Shown: positions 10,421 through 23,262 of the stretch, piece by piece
How positions within the stretch are numbered: the first letter of the stretch is position 1
Layout of the letters: the number at the start of each line of letters is the position of its first letter
NCBI RefSeq assembly: GCF_901000735.1
Contig: NC_081546.1
Coordinates: 17,793,220-17,857,219, forward strand
DNA: 64,000 bases
Direction of reading: 5' to 3'
Source: Corylus avellana
Lineage: Eukaryota; Streptophyta; Magnoliopsida; Fagales; Betulaceae
Program-made: the position numbers and the translations under genes
Notes under the pieces: model-generated
The model's input: only the letters and a program-made list of their open reading frames with translations
Database searches by the model: none
What the model was told of the DNA's origin: nothing

Positions 10421-10884
10421 CTCGGCTCCCCCTCTCTTCTCTCTCTTTCTTCTTCTTCTTCTTCTTCTCTCCAGCGTCTCTCTTCCTCTCCTCTCCCTTT
10501 TCTTCTCTCCTCTCCTTTGTTTCTCAAATCCTATCCGTTCGTGACTGCGTGCAACGTGAAGAAAGAGAGATAGAGGGTTTTTTGTGGGTGGGAAGAGGGA
10601 CGAAGAAAATGATAAAAAGAAGAAGCTGTAGAGAAAGAAGAAGAAGAAGGCTAGAAGCGGCATGAGTTAGTGAGGTGTCACAGGAGGAGTCCAGGGTTTG
10701 TTTTTTGGTAATCAACAGGCGGGTCGGGTACCCGCAGCCCACAATTTTCTATATCCGAAACCCTTCCCGCCTGAGTTGGAAGAAATCTAATCCGTTTCGG
10801 CAAAAAAAAAACATTCAATTCCGAGCGGGGCGGATCAGGGCGAATTTGCTGATTGAGAGGTTTTTGCCCACCCCTAGTAGTGGA

Positions 10885-11660
10885 CCATGAACCCAGGTTA
10901 AAATCTTACCTAATTAGAAATAGAGTGCATCTTCTGTGTGGTCGTTGCACAAAAGGGAGCTTTTGTGCAAACTACACAGATTTTGACACATCAACAATCT
11001 AAGAAAAATGCAAAAAAAAATGCATGTTAGCAAAACATAAGATTAATTCTCCCTCACTGACATTAGCCACCACCCCCTGCCGCTGCCGGTTTCACCCACC
11101 GCCCACACCCAGACGCCATCGCCCAGCCTCTCCCTGCCACCACCACCCCCAGCGGCTTGGGGGTGGCCACGATCCACCCCAACGCCTTGGGAGAGAGAGA
11201 TCCGGCCACCCCCAGGCCGTTGGGGTTGGCTCGCGGCCACCCCCGGCCATTGGGGTTGGCTCGCAGCCACCTCCGGCCACTGGGGGTGGTGGCGAACCGC
11301 CCCACCTCCCTCTGCCACCCTCTCCATTTATTTTGTTTTAAAAAAATAATAAAACCTGATATAATCAGGTGTGGGTGTTTATTTTTTCATAGAATGTTTG
11401 AGCTGATGTGGCAACCATTGAATGGTTTGTACAAAAGTCTACTTTTATGCATGGACCACATTGAAGTTATTTTCTTAGAAATATGACTTGTTAACTAGAT
11501 TACTAGATGATGGACCAATCAAGCCCATTTAAAAAGCCATTAGAATTTAGGAGAAGTATGATGGAATCTTCTGTGTTTTAATTAATTCTTACTTTTACAT
11601 TCATATTTTCATTTTGATTCCGAGACCTAATTTTTTGTCAAATAAATAATTAAAATAATA
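10885..11660. repeat. Possible long inverted-repeat element with GC-rich core
   Basis: Outer segments at about 10917-11010 and 11375-11470 are loosely inverted (GCACAAAAGGGAGCTTTTGTGC faces a reversed GCATAAAAGTAGACTTTTG). Between them (about 11060-11320) lie several ~30-bp imperfect repeats of CCACCCCCGGCCATTGGGGTTGGCTCG type. The core resembles that of the element at 2424-3185. Target duplications were not resolved. Open frames here are by-products of the repeat. Confidence 0.4.
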
Positions 11661-11663
11661 TGA

Positions 11664-12050
11664 TAAATTATACTTTGTCCCCCCAAGCTTCCATCTTATT
11701 TGCACTCATATCTTTAAACTTTGACTTATTGGAACTCGCCTTTACGAACTACCATTTTATTCCAAATTGCACTTCGAGTCAAAATGGGTTGTTAAATGTG
11801 AATGAAAAACATGCCATATGCATAGGAGCAAAGTGTAATTTTACTCTATAATATATATGTTGCATAAATATTGCTGTCATGTGAGTCTATGTGACAGATT
11901 CTGTCAACTTTATCGACCCAATTTGACCTGATGTGAAACTTAACACAATAATAATCCGTAAGATCAAGTTGTATTGAATCAAAATTTAGATATATGAGTC
12001 TAAATGGGGTGGTAGTTTGAGGGACAAATTGTAATTTATGGTTCGTTTGA
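11664..12050. mobile_element. Probable MITE with long inverted arms
   Basis: The left end AAATTATACTTTGTCCCCCC and the reversed right end AAATTACAATTTGTCCCTCA match, and the inner arms share CTCATAT(A)TCT(T/A)AA. The layout resembles the Mutator-like MITEs elsewhere in the window. No clear 9-bp duplication was found, so the class is open. Confidence 0.45.
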
Positions 12051-12181
12051 CATTGCAATTTTATAGACAAAATAAAATTTTAAGCCAAATCACATAAGAT
12101 TATTCCTCATCCATCCAGCTATCGCCTTTCCCGGTTTGCCCACTCCCTACTCACCCACCTAACTCCTTTCTCCATCCCCAC

Positions 12182-12445
12182 ATGGACAAATTCTTCTCTA
12201 TCCTTCTCCTTTTCCTATGTCTCTTCATATCAGGTGCTCTCTCTTTTGCTTACTCGTTGGACATTATATCGTCTCCTCCTCTAATGGCTCTACTCACTAT
12301 CCTCCTCGATGTGGTGCTCAGCGCTCAGCTCAGCTCCCCTCCTCGCCGCTGCGGTCTCCTCCCCATCTACCCAACTTACCTACTGCTGCAAAACCACAAA
12401 CCCTTACTACGACCTTTTTCTTGGCATGTGGACCAAGAATCATAG
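12182..12445 (+). CDS. Doubtful small ORF with a signal-peptide-like start
   Basis: An 87-codon frame beginning MDKFFSILLLFLCLFISGAL, a plausible secretory signal. The remainder (SSPPRRCGLLPIYPTY...) is not recognised. No introns or further exons could be linked. It may be the 5' fragment of a degraded gene or chance. It lies tail to tail with the lipase-like gene on the other strand. Confidence 0.15.
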   Translation: MDKFFSILLLFLCLFISGALSFAYSLDIISSPPLMALLTILLDVVLSAQLSSPPRRCGLLPIYPTYLLLQNHKPLLRPFSWHVDQES

Positions 12446-12952
12446 GTACTGTATTTGTTAGTTTGGGGTGCCTGTTAGAAGCCCCACTCTTTCGATCTTT
12501 GGTCTTTCCCTGAATTTTCCAGGAATTTTATTTTTGCGAATTACCTTCTTAATGTATTGTAACTCCTATCTCGCCTAAAAAGAAACATTTCAGAAAAAGC
12601 CATAACTGCAGTCTAAGATTACAGAAAACACATGCCATCAATCCAATAACCCCTATTACAAAGTATACAACTTTTCAGTACATTCCCAATCCAAGCATAA
12701 CCTTTCAACAAAATCATTTCCCTCAGAAAAAAATGATGGGAAAGATGACCAAGCCACGTACAACAGTTATCGTGTTCGTGTTCTCAGCGTATACAATGTG
12801 ATACAACTTTTGAATTCAAAGTACAAAACTATACCACTAAGGTGTAAATCTAATCAACCATCTACCACAACAGATATAACATGCCTAAACCTGAAATACA
12901 TATCACAACAACAACAAAAAAAAAGTAATGCATGATTTTTTTTTAAAATTTT

Positions 12953-15900
12953 TTAACTATTAACCTGTCCTTTTTTCTTCAACCTCTCAGCCTTCCGACT
13001 AGATGGGTGTTTCGTAGTAGGCTCGACAAGCAGCAAGCGTGACATGACATATGTCAAGAGTTCCTCATGGTGGGAGAAGGTGAAGTCCAAGTGGGCATAC
13101 TCAAACTCATTATATGATACATCCACACCAGAATTCTTCATTAATTTATAGTGCTTTCTTACCATCGATGGCCGGATTACCTTGTCCTTGTGTCCGGCAA
13201 CCAGATCAATGGGAATGTCAATGAGCCAATAGAATTCACCCAAGTCCAATGGCCCAGGAGATCCATACGCCTCCATGTTAGCGGACACGCTCCCATAATC
13301 GAACATTTTAAATTTTCCGCTACGCTTCATCTGCGCAAGGTGGAGAGCCACCTGAAATGAAACTCCAGGCATATCATTCATGTTGTAGTGAGGTAGCCCT
13401 AAGACACCAACCCAATTTGAGCTGTCTCCACCAAAGCCATAGCTCATCAGAGTTTGAACTAGCCCTCCAACTGCAGGATAGTTATGGAAATCCCTAGCCA
13501 ACTTGTTGAGTAGCATACGGAAGAATCTGGTTGGTATGTAGAAGCCAGGCACGAGTGGTGCCAAAATAGGAGCCAACATAAGGAAAATATGCTCCACCAC
13601 CGTGAAGACAAAAGTAGAATCATCATGGAATCCGGCAGGTGATAATAAAATCAATCTGGATAGCCTGTGGGGCTTTTCTTCCACTCGGCGTGTTATAACA
13701 TACATCAACATAGCAGCTCCTCCCAAGCTATGACAGACAGCACAAAGTTTGTAAAGCTGATCATTGGTTTCCTGCTCGAGATCAGGTTGGCTAAGCTTCA
13801 ATTCCGAGGTTTTTACTTGGTGAATTTTCTCTATTATTGCAGGAATATCTTCAATCCCATGCTCATTGATGGAGTATCGCCAGTACCTGCATTGATGCTA
13901 ACATTTAGATATACAGCATTACCCTACTAAAGTGGTGCCGCATTATTTAAGAATTCTGTAAAAATGCAGTCCCATTCTCCTCCTTCCCAACCATAAACTT
14001 TCAAGGATGCAAATGAACCAAAGATATAATCCCATATTAAAACTGACAACTAAACTTACTGTCGTGAGGAAATGTTCTTGTCAACATGTTCCCTAGAAAC
14101 CAGACCTCGCAAATTCCCAAGAAAAACATCATACCCTGCGGAGCAAGCAAGCAACAGCATATCCATAGTTCAATATATTGACTTATTTTGCAAATTGAGC
14201 ATACTTTTAATGCAAATATAACAAACCTTTATCAAAGGCTGCAAAAGCAGGAGAACCAACAACCCCATTGGACACCCAACTGGAAAAACAAAACAAAAAA
14301 CAGTGAAAAACTAAAACTACAAACAAAGGAACAAAAATCTAAACTTTAAGGCTTTGATACCATGTTAATAAATTTGTAGTAAGAAGATTATAGGGAGAAG
14401 AGGAGGCTGATTGTATTATTCAGCTTATTATTTAACCTAATACAAACATCCTAATATATAGGATTAAGGAAATATCACAATGACCAAACTACCCTCAAAC
14501 CCTTATGACTTACTAACCCTAATAACTCTTCTAATAGCTATAAATGCTATTTTTACAAACATGCCAACTCCCATTATATTCTGCCAACTTTTCATACACA
14601 AAGTCAAGCTCCTAATTAAGGTTTGGCCATGTGAAACTTCCCACAAACAGTAATCACATTGCCAATACACTGAAATGCCAGAGACAAAAAAGCAATTAAA
14701 AATAGCTTCACAAGTCACCCTCACAAACCATTGGAGCAAGTCTTCACTAAACTGACCCATGCATACAACCCATGGGAAGAGATTAGAACAATCAACAACC
14801 CATAGACTTCCTTTCCTCCCATTTAATCCTTTTCACTTACAGAAAAGTCCATGATATTTCGAGGTAACTAGTATATTGGGGAATTCAAAACATTAGGAAA
14901 AGTACTTCTTCAATGAAACTATCCTCTGCACAAACATGACCATAGTAAAACCAAGAGTGAGAAGAAGGGCAAGGGACAAACTACAGCCAAGACCATTTAC
15001 ATTTCCCGACACTAATTATTCATGAGAAGAGATTAATGGGGGTACCCGGTTATAAGTAAGGTACATATGGAACAAAAAAGTAAAACACTTGATATATTGT
15101 ACAATCATCAAATATGTATTAAGGTAGAAAGGAAATGAAGTAAATATCTACAAAGCCAGCCACTCTTTCTGGTGCAAAAAAAGTATCTTAATTAAGAATC
15201 AATATATGCATATTTTGATTGTAGCTCATATGCAAATGTCAACAAAAAAATGAATGACAAGAAGACAGACACCAATCTACGTCAAGAGTGTTGCCTTTTG
15301 AAGTGCCAGTCATGTAAGATGACCGGGCAAGGCTGAGTCAAAATTGATGACCCAAGGTTCATTGAGCATTGAGGGAAAGGAGAGTCGGGAAGAGGGGGCA
15401 GCCTTACAACAGGTTGGTGGCAAATTGTCTCGATGATGGACTCACAAGAAGACAAAGGCCAACATTTTAAACATATATACCAACATACAAACTCAAAAGA
15501 GTGATCCCATATTTCGTTACCAAGTTTAACCTATGTAAGGAATTCAGTAGTTTTATTGAGTGCAGATTCCACATTTCTACAAACATCAATCAATTTCTCA
15601 ACTCCTCATTCACTAACTCTTGACCTCCAACCAAACTTGAAGATGAAAATAATATCTGATAATGAATAGGGTACATTCTGGAGCTAGACACAGAAGAGTT
15701 AGAACTTTATTAACATCATGGTGTTTTTAATCTCTTCTCCCAATAATTGCAGAAACTACACCGACTGTTCACTAGTGCAAATTACAATTAATCAAGAGAA
15801 AAAACCAACTCACCCCATAGATGAATCCAAAATTCCATGCTGAAGATAAACTGCTTTCCGTGCATCACGTCTGCAACATCACACTGTAAGCATAAGGCAC

Positions 15901-18900
15901 ACAAATAAACTTATAACCTGACAGGAAAAGTTGTTACCTAGGAATTCTTTCCAAAAGAAGAACATATCCATCAGCAGTGATCACATGGATAGCTTCATAT
16001 GGGTACCTAATAGAGAAAGAAAATTAAGGAACTTGCAGAAAATATGAATAATTTCAGAAAGAAACATAAGTTGCAGGAATTTGGCAGAGCACGGCCCTTA
16101 CCCAAGCTCTGTTATGACATCCTGACATGTCCGAGCATCAGTATTTAGAGACTGATGAAAAGTAGTATTCCTTTCTGTAGGAGCTGGATCATTTTCCCCA
16201 AGTGTAGCTGTAGTGACAGAGGCTTCCAAAACACTACCATGATTTTCTCTAGTACCCCCTTTGTAAGATGAAACCCAGCTCAATAGTTTTCTAAAAGCCG
16301 CTGATGGGGAGAGAATAAAATGAGCTACCTTATGAACAACATCAAAAATAGCTTCTATGAAGATCTCGATTGCTAGATTAAGATCCTGGTAGACATAACA
16401 AGAAAAATAAGCAAAAGGGAAATCCAGCATCTAAATCTTTTACATAAGACAAGAAAAACAAATTATCAACAAACAACAATTTCCATGAATCATAAGTAAT
16501 AGCAGTCCAAGCACAAACCTCTATGACTCCACGTCTCCTGTCAGTGGTAAAGTGAACAATCTGGTCCTTGAGTGTTCGCACTCTTTTAATTGGATGTAAA
16601 CGCCTATGACTCCCAGAAATAGCAGGGGCTTTTGATCCCTTATTATAAACAAAATGACAAAGACGAACTGGGATTCCCAGAAGGAATTTTGCGGGCAACA
16701 GAATCCAAAAGAATATGCACCTGATCCATCCTGTCCTATGCTTATCATACTTGGTGGAAGCACTGGACCCAGAGACTCGTGAACTCTGAGATGATGGTGA
16801 TGCAGGATATATGTTTAGGTCGCTATCTTCTTCGGCAGAAGAGTAATCTACGCTTGATGTATCAGAATCCATAGAAAGCTCATGAATGAACTGGTTGAAA
16901 GAGGACACACCACTATAGCATCAAGGAAAAGCAGAAATGTCAACAATTGTTATCACATGTTCAAAAAAAATCACCAAGTAAGTTCTTGAGTTGCTATTCT
17001 TGAGTGAAAACCCAAAACTTTTTAGACTACATGAGTTTGAAATAGCCATTGACAAGTGAGAAAAATATTCTTTTGATAAGTAATCAAATTTCATTAAAAA
17101 GCATAAGGGTGCATATACAAGAAAAACACCTAACAAAAAAAAGAAAAAAGAGACAAGTGACAAAAATGTTAATCCCAAGCAACATGAATACAAGCAGGTT
17201 TATGCTTAAAATGAATTAATAGCACTTCACAATTTGAAAAACACATTTTCATCCCTTTCAATATGCTTTCAATTTATAAAATGAGATAGGAATGTCAAAC
17301 TCTACACTCTCACCACACAAATTTGTTAATATATTTCGTGGATGTAACAAGTGTGTCGGAACCTTGGACCAGAGAAGAATGAGATGAGGAAAATAAGGTA
17401 ACTTGTGGGAAAGTTTGTCTCTCACTTACTATCCCAGTTTGTGTGATGAGTTTATACACCCAGAATCTTCTTGTCATCTTTCTTGCAAAGTAGAGACAAA
17501 AAGATAGAATCTTACTCCAATCAGATTGAGAAATAATTAAGAAATCTACCTCTCAGTTTTGCACTTTTATTAAATTCAATCTTCTGTCACAGGAAAGCAA
17601 GTTGTTACAAGACCCTGTTCGAAGTCATAAATTTAAAGCAGTAGCCCCTAGCATGCATGAGCTTATTTTGTGAAGATAAATGGAGAGAGGTGGTTCAAAT
17701 ACACAGCAATGCCCAACACATGCCCAGTTTCACATATAAGTTAGTAGAAACATCCAATCCAAGGTCTAGCAAATGGATTATTCCAACTTAGCCACCTTGC
17801 GATATAGAATAGATAAAAAACCTGCCTATATTGCCATACCATAGGAAAGCTTTAGAGTCCAGATGTTGAATATAATGACACACTACTTTGAGGGGGATGG
17901 GAATGATTGTGGAGTAATTGAATGCACACCATTAATCGAAAAATTATGCTCATTGCATAATTAAGAACTATGCAGAAAATTATGCTCATTGCATAGGCAA
18001 TCAAAGAGAAGACAGAGAACTAAGTAACCTCACTTTCAACAAATTAAAAATTCAAATTTCCATTAATCAAAAACTACTCCTTGGAAATAACTTTCTCCAT
18101 CCTGTATTTTTAAGTAAGTCTGCCCATTTTGTCCAAAAATGAAAGAAGTCAATTCCCCATAAAAGTTCTAGTGCAGAAAATTTTCCTTTTTTTTTTATAA
18201 GTAATATGTATTATCAAACACGCAAAGGGGCACAACTCAAGTACATAGGAAGTATACAAAGTAACCCACTAGAAAAAGGAAAATTTCATAAAAACATTTA
18301 CCACCATAAAAACTTACTTTTCCATCCAACGTGGAAATCGAGGTCCACGAAAGCCTGGCCTAAGCTCCCAGCCATGGATACCTTCAAGGATAGTAGCCTT
18401 CCCCGGTAAAATGGTCAACAAAAGTGCTGACACTCCATTGATCAGCCTCACAATATTGTTCAGAGATTCATAAGTAAATGTCTTTACTGACCTGCACAAA
18501 AAAATAAAAAACAAAAAAGCAATTTTGTCATATCATGACCAAAAATATGCCTTAATAAAAAAAAAAAATTGTAACATATATCTGAAAATATAAACCTCAG
18601 TAACACCCAGATACTCTCTAACTCGTAAAGCAGAAAATCAACCAAATAAACCCTGTTATTAGCAATTCTGAAGACAGCATAGAGAAATTACAGATAATTT
18701 GGATAAGAACCTGAGCTGGAAACCCCCCACTTATTAATGTTTAAAAAAACCATAAACCAAAATGTACAAAATGCAGGAGCACGGGGTGATTATACAGGGG
18801 GCATAGAGAACTTATAGTCTCAAACAAGGACAAAAAGGGTAAAATGGCGTCTTAAACTCAAGACAAAAATACAAACATGTGAAACCAGTCAAAACCATCT

Positions 18901-19642
18901 ATATGTTTGTTTCTGGAAGTCCCAAAACTTTCACCAAGGCCTACTTCTGATGAGGACCAAACACAGGCATCATATCCATACACTGAGTGTATTCCCCAGT
19001 CAAACTGTAAAGACTCAATCAAATGCAGCTACTATGTGTTAGCTAAATAACTTAATCGACAAATACGCATCACATGGTTGAAAAAGCCTGCGAATACGAC
19101 CACAAGAAAAAAAAGATGGGGGTTGCCTGGACTGCCGATCACTGACAAGACCCAAAAAAACCAATTTTTCCATCGTTCTAAAGATAGCTGATAATGATGT
19201 CATTCATGTAACATAAAAGGTAAAAGATTCATCTCATCTAATTCCAGTCATTTAGAGGCCACTGATGTTCAAGAACCGACGAACAAAATTTGTTTAACTG
19301 TCCAAAGGTTATGAAAAAAACAAATATCGACGAATTAGATTCACTAACCCATCTCGTTAAAGTACCAAAGCTTTCCATATATACAACCAATTATAAAAAC
19401 CAAATTTTTTGACCCAAAAAAAACCATAATAAATGTCACATCAAACATTTCTAGCTTCATGTAATCAAAAATATGAAACTATTGAAGCCACCTCCACTAA
19501 TCACATCGACATCAATACATTTATCACGTTATTCAAATCAGTACACCTATATACATGCAGTAGAAGAAGAAAATGGGATTTGGGAGAGGAGGGCTCACTC
19601 TTTTGTGACGGCAAGGATGTTGTCAACGAACCGCTGCAACAT
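12953..19642 (-). CDS. Alpha/beta-hydrolase, lipase-like (At1g73920/At1g18460 type), nine exons
   Basis: Exons by GT-AG splice sites and unbroken frame: 19642-19599, 18491-18318, 16912-16519, 16385-16102, 16006-15938, 15870-15814, 14279-14227, 14135-14060, 13886-12953; 2085 nt, 694 residues plus TAA. The 15-codon first exon (MLQRFVDNILAVTKE) matches the family's N-terminus. A Ser-rich segment (SMDSDTSSVDYSSAEEDSD) precedes a hydrophobic stretch (IFFWILLPAKFLLGIPV). The lipase part starts near residue 298 (GYPYEAIHVITADGYVLLLERIP), has the oxyanion region YLQHGILDSSMGW, nucleophile motif CHSLGG (Ser437), and likely acid and base Asp618 (AGHKDKV) and His649 (YAHLDF). The end is Lys-rich. This fits the plant group annotated as gastric/acid-lipase-like; substrate unknown. 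Introns contain LINE and LTR remnants but every exon joins in frame, so the gene looks intact. Confidence 0.9.
14345..14575 (-). mobile_element. Possible Copia-type LTR remnant in intron 6 of the lipase-like gene
   Basis: On the minus strand a TGGTATCAAAGC motif (about 14364-14353), close to the tRNA-iMet primer-site consensus, directly follows sequence ending TTAACA that would be the end of an LTR lying to its right. No second LTR or coding part was found. Confidence 0.3.
17067..17145 (-). mobile_element. LINE 3'-end fragment in intron 2 of the lipase-like gene
   Basis: The reverse strand reads as a degenerate form of the LINE 3' end seen at 31.9 kb: a GTATATGCACCCTTATGC block, then TTACTTATCAAAA. 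Only the last ~80 bp is present. Confidence 0.45.
18187..18275 (-). mobile_element. LINE 3'-end fragment with poly(A), intron 2 of the lipase-like gene
   Basis: The reverse strand contains TGTACTTGAGTTGTGCCCC, TTTGCGTGTTTGATAATA, TTACTTATAAAAAAAAAA, matching the 3' end of the LINE at 31556-31968. It ends in a poly(A) (plus-strand poly(T) at about 18187-18196). Confidence 0.5.
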
Positions 19643-22600
19643 TTAATTCGTATTTTTCCCTTTTCCCACTTTATAAACTCCGATTTCTGCATCAGAAGAT
19701 ACAAATTGTCAAGGCCCCATGTTAGAGGAAAGCATAGGAGGCATGACATTGGGGCATGCCTAGTCTCAACAACCAGGACCATGAAAGTGCAGCAGGAAAC
19801 CTAAACTTTCATACCTATATTGGCTATATAAACAACTGTCCACAAGGATTGGGATCCCAAAACTCATTACATGTCTTTCAAAACATCTTACATATGTATC
19901 CAAGGGCACAAAACAAGACTACTACAAGGAGAGGTCATCGGCTTCCTATTCTCTGGCCCTCCTCAACATGGGACTGACAACCCAAAACATTTCCATGGTA
20001 TCTGAAAAAATATGGTTTTAAAGAAAGGGGTGAGTTTTACAACTCCATGTTTACTGTAAGGTGAGAAGAAATAGTAAGAAAATATGTGTCTTAAACATGC
20101 TTGGAAAATTTCTTGTAAACAAACATGAGAATAATAGATGCAGTCAATAAAACATGTAGGATAAAATTTATGATTCTGTAAAGTTTTCCTTCCACTTTCA
20201 TGAATATTATTTTCTTGTGTAATATGTTTACCCCTTGGCCCATTTCCGCATGTCTTGAACCATGAGCAGCGCATGTTGGCTTGTCCCAAAGGACTAACAT
20301 GGCTCAATCCTATGGCCGCAAGACAGCAACCAGAATGGAAGCTTCCCTAGGTGAAGACCATCCGGCCGATAGCCCACACTTGTTGAGTGTGGTTTGCCGT
20401 GCTATCATACATGTTGTGTGATCCAGTACCAGTCATAATCATGTAATAATGGTGCATGGGGTGCAACATCATGCATATACATGACATAATTATTAAAATC
20501 ATGGCATGTGCAATTTCATGGAAATATAACATGTCATTGTAATCATGGCGCATGCAACTTCATGGAAAATATAACGTGAGTCATCATAATCTTGGCACAT
20601 GCAGTTTCATGGAAAATATATCATCATAATCATGGCATGTGCAATTTCAAAGAAATCATGTTTTATACTTTATTTCATGAACATGGTGTGTATCAAAAAT
20701 CATGTTAATGTGTATAAAATGTGGAAGGAAGAAGTGTAGTTTCAAGGGATAACAAAAGCTTATAAAATTCCCTGACTTGTTTTAAAAATAAAATATTTCT
20801 TGTGTCAGGGGTGTGTTTACTTACCTGAGCTATTGATTGGTTGGCGAAACTCCCTCCCTACAAATAATCACAAGAGCTTGTTAAGAGAGGTGTATTCTAT
20901 TAAGGAAAATTAGTCATGTAACTTCCCTAGAATAACTATTCTAAGTTCAAGTATTGAAATAAACCAATTATTGTTAACACTCCTAATCACCTCATAATTC
21001 CTTAAAATAATACTAATCATCACTTGACTAAATTTATCCTTCTTAAAACTTGTGCACTACACCTAATGAACTTTTTCAAACCTACAACCCATAGAACTTC
21101 CAAGTAATTAAATCCAGCTTACTACCACAATCCCTTAAGCAATTATATAGTCAATCTAGTTTCACGTACCATATGGTACACTTCAAATAAAAGAAAGAAC
21201 TATTCATAAATTATATTCATGGGAAACTTATAACCACATTAAATCTCCAAACAACCTAATAACAGCCATTTGATTTGAAAATCCGCTAAAAAATCCTTAT
21301 TAAATACTTCTCTAACCATAAGTACTCCCCACAATGCATTCTAACATGTCCCTACCACTTAGGCCCAATCCAAACAGATAAGTATTAAAAGTTGTCTTTC
21401 ATTCATAAATATGACTAAAAGCTTAAATGCTTATTCACCATATGTAAAACTTGATAGAAAGTCAAGACATCATGATTCTCACTTATAGATGGACATCAAG
21501 TAAATAAGTCAACATCCATTTCCTACAACATAAGCATTAAGTTTAACTCAGCAGTAAAGCTGTCTACAATATACCCATGTAAGTAACTCAAAATACAGCA
21601 ACCTTAGTAACCCAATGAGCATGTTTAAACCTCAATAATTTACTCTTAATATCTCCTCAAAATAGCTAACAAGTAATTATTTTCCAGCAAGCATTTACAA
21701 TCAAAACATGATGTCCAGTCTTTTATGAATGTGGACAAAGGGCCCTGCCTTAAAGAGGTTCCCCGACATCCCAAAAAAAAAAAAAAAAAAGAATGGGGAC
21801 AACTTACGCCTACGATAATTTTTCATGTTCTCTCTTTATCCCCCCAAGAATTCCAGCAGCTTTAAACCACATTAATCATGAGTGTACGTTTATAATCATC
21901 TTGGTTCCTTACCCACAATAACAACCCAAAACACCAATAGTCCAAAGCCAACATGGAAATTTGGTTGCATTAACAATCACAGATGCAGCAACCTATAGGT
22001 CTCAACTTATGGAAAATAGCTCTTTGACATAGTATAAACATATTCTAGAAACTTTAAATCCGCCCACCAAAAAGGGTATCATACTATGATCACTATTTAC
22101 AAAACTCAAAAATATTTTCTAATTCTAATAGCCAAAATAACCCTTTATTTCAAGTAATTTCTATTCCACATGTAGCTTCCATAGCTTCATCTATGTACTA
22201 CAACAAACCAAGATAACCAAGCATTCTTAACATACATCCTCCAACAACCAATAACAAGAATTATTTTTCATCTTCACAATCCAACTTGTAATAATTTATC
22301 CAATCAAGTAACAACACTTCATCACTTACAAAACAATAAGAGATATCATGCCTTAATCAAAGGAAACATCCTCAAACCACCAAACAATTCAATTAAAACA
22401 CCCATTTTCCATCGAAAACTCCACCAGAAATAACCCCAGAAATCCGTTACTTTAGCTTTTTCAGTTTCAGCCAATGTCCACAAATATCCAGGAAATCAAC
22501 CCACAAATTTGTGTTCAACTCTCCCCAATCGGTATGGACCAAGAACTAAAACTTCATTTTAGCCAAAAAAAAAATCGGAAACCAACCCAAAACTAAACCA

Positions 22601-23030
22601 TAATCGGTTAAACACAAATCAGAACATCAAAACAATCTCCATAAATGTCAGCATGAGAACATTCCACTAAATTTGGCCAAAACAACAACTAAATCAGTTC
22701 CATAGCCAAACCAAAAACTTACAAAAATCTACACAAAATTTCCAACACCCAATCAGAATCAGAGAGACAATCCAACAAGATCTACCTACAAAATTTAAAC
22801 ACATATTCGGTCAATGTTCAAGCCATGCTCCCCGTCAAATACTTAACAAAATACATATACCCATTCGTTAGAAATCTTTAAACTTCAAACTTGAAACTCA
22901 TATAATCATCGACATCAAGACCCAAGAAATTTTCTTTCTAAAAACTCAAGGAAAATCACCCAAGCTCGTCAATCGTGCAAAACCCATATCAAATTTCTTC
23001 AAAACACAATTGAAACACTACCCATTAAAG
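19643..23030. other. Upstream region of the lipase-like gene; possible long 5'-UTR intron
   Basis: No protein gene is recognised. On the minus strand a good 3' splice site (TTCTGATGCAG) ends at about 19689, just 46 nt before the ATG, so the first coding exon may begin with a short leader after an intron. A candidate 5' splice site AGGTAAGT lies at about 20826-20819. The rest is AT-rich DNA without clear repeats, apart from the CATG-rich block listed separately. Confidence 0.35.
20425..20690. repeat. CATG-rich imperfect tandem repeat
   Basis: Four or five diverged units of about 45-60 bp built on ATCATGGCATGTGCAATTTC followed by ATGGAAATATA. Upstream, at about 20240-20400, is a less AT-rich stretch with no reading frame. 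Together they may belong to an old LTR or satellite-like element; I could not identify it. Confidence 0.5.
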
Positions 23031-23032
23031 AA

Positions 23033-23262
23033 AACGAGAGAGAGAGAGAGAGAGAGAGAGATGGACCTTAGAAGATTTCTTCTTCTCCAACTCCCCTTTA
23101 ATTTGCAGCGAGAGAGAGACGGGATAGAGGGAGTGAAACGTTAAGGGAGAGAGAGAAAGAGAGGGAGTGAAACGTTAAGGGAGAGAGAGAAAGAGAGTTT
23201 CGATTGAGAGAGAGAGAGAGACAGAGAGATGAGGGAGAGGGAGAGGGAGAGTGAAATGTGAG
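23033..23262 (-). promoter_or_regulatory. CT-rich leader-like block (GA/CT microsatellite), candidate distal first exon
   Basis: The plus strand is dominated by (GA)n and includes a duplicated ~38-bp unit with GTGAAACGTTAAGGGAGAGA (about 23125-23200). Read on the minus strand it is a pyrimidine-rich leader of the kind common in plant 5' UTRs. Upstream of it (23280-23540) the DNA is less AT-rich with CACGTGG (about 23353) and CCCACGTG (about 23402) motifs, like a promoter. It could be the promoter and non-coding first exon of the lipase-like gene. The in-frame ORF here is low-complexity and not believed. Confidence 0.3.

Larger units (their letters stand above)
8193..10876. mobile_element. Non-autonomous hAT-like element, host of a nested LTR retrotransposon
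   Basis: The left end TAGGGGTGGGCACGGG and the reversed right end TAGGGGTGGGCAAAAA are terminal inverted repeats typical of plant hAT-type elements. They are flanked by an 8-bp near-perfect duplication, GTAGTGGG (8185-8192) and GTAGTGGA (10877-10884); 8 bp is the hAT signature. The sequence belonging to this element is 8193-8411 plus 10421-10876, about 680 bp, with GGGTCGG/CCCGCC-rich ends and a pyrimidine-rich core. No transposase is visible. A 2-kb LTR element split it later. Confidence 0.75.

Noticed and set aside
10391..10742. Ser- or Arg-rich ORFs on both strands
   Set aside because: They come from a pyrimidine-rich tract inside the hAT-like element.
11024..11486. Overlapping Pro/Gly-rich ORFs on both strands
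   Set aside because: They arise from a GC-rich tandem repeat open in several frames at once.
20425..20690. CRISPR-like spaced repeats
   Set aside because: Units are diverged and contiguous without unique spacers, in plant nuclear DNA; it is an ordinary tandem repeat.
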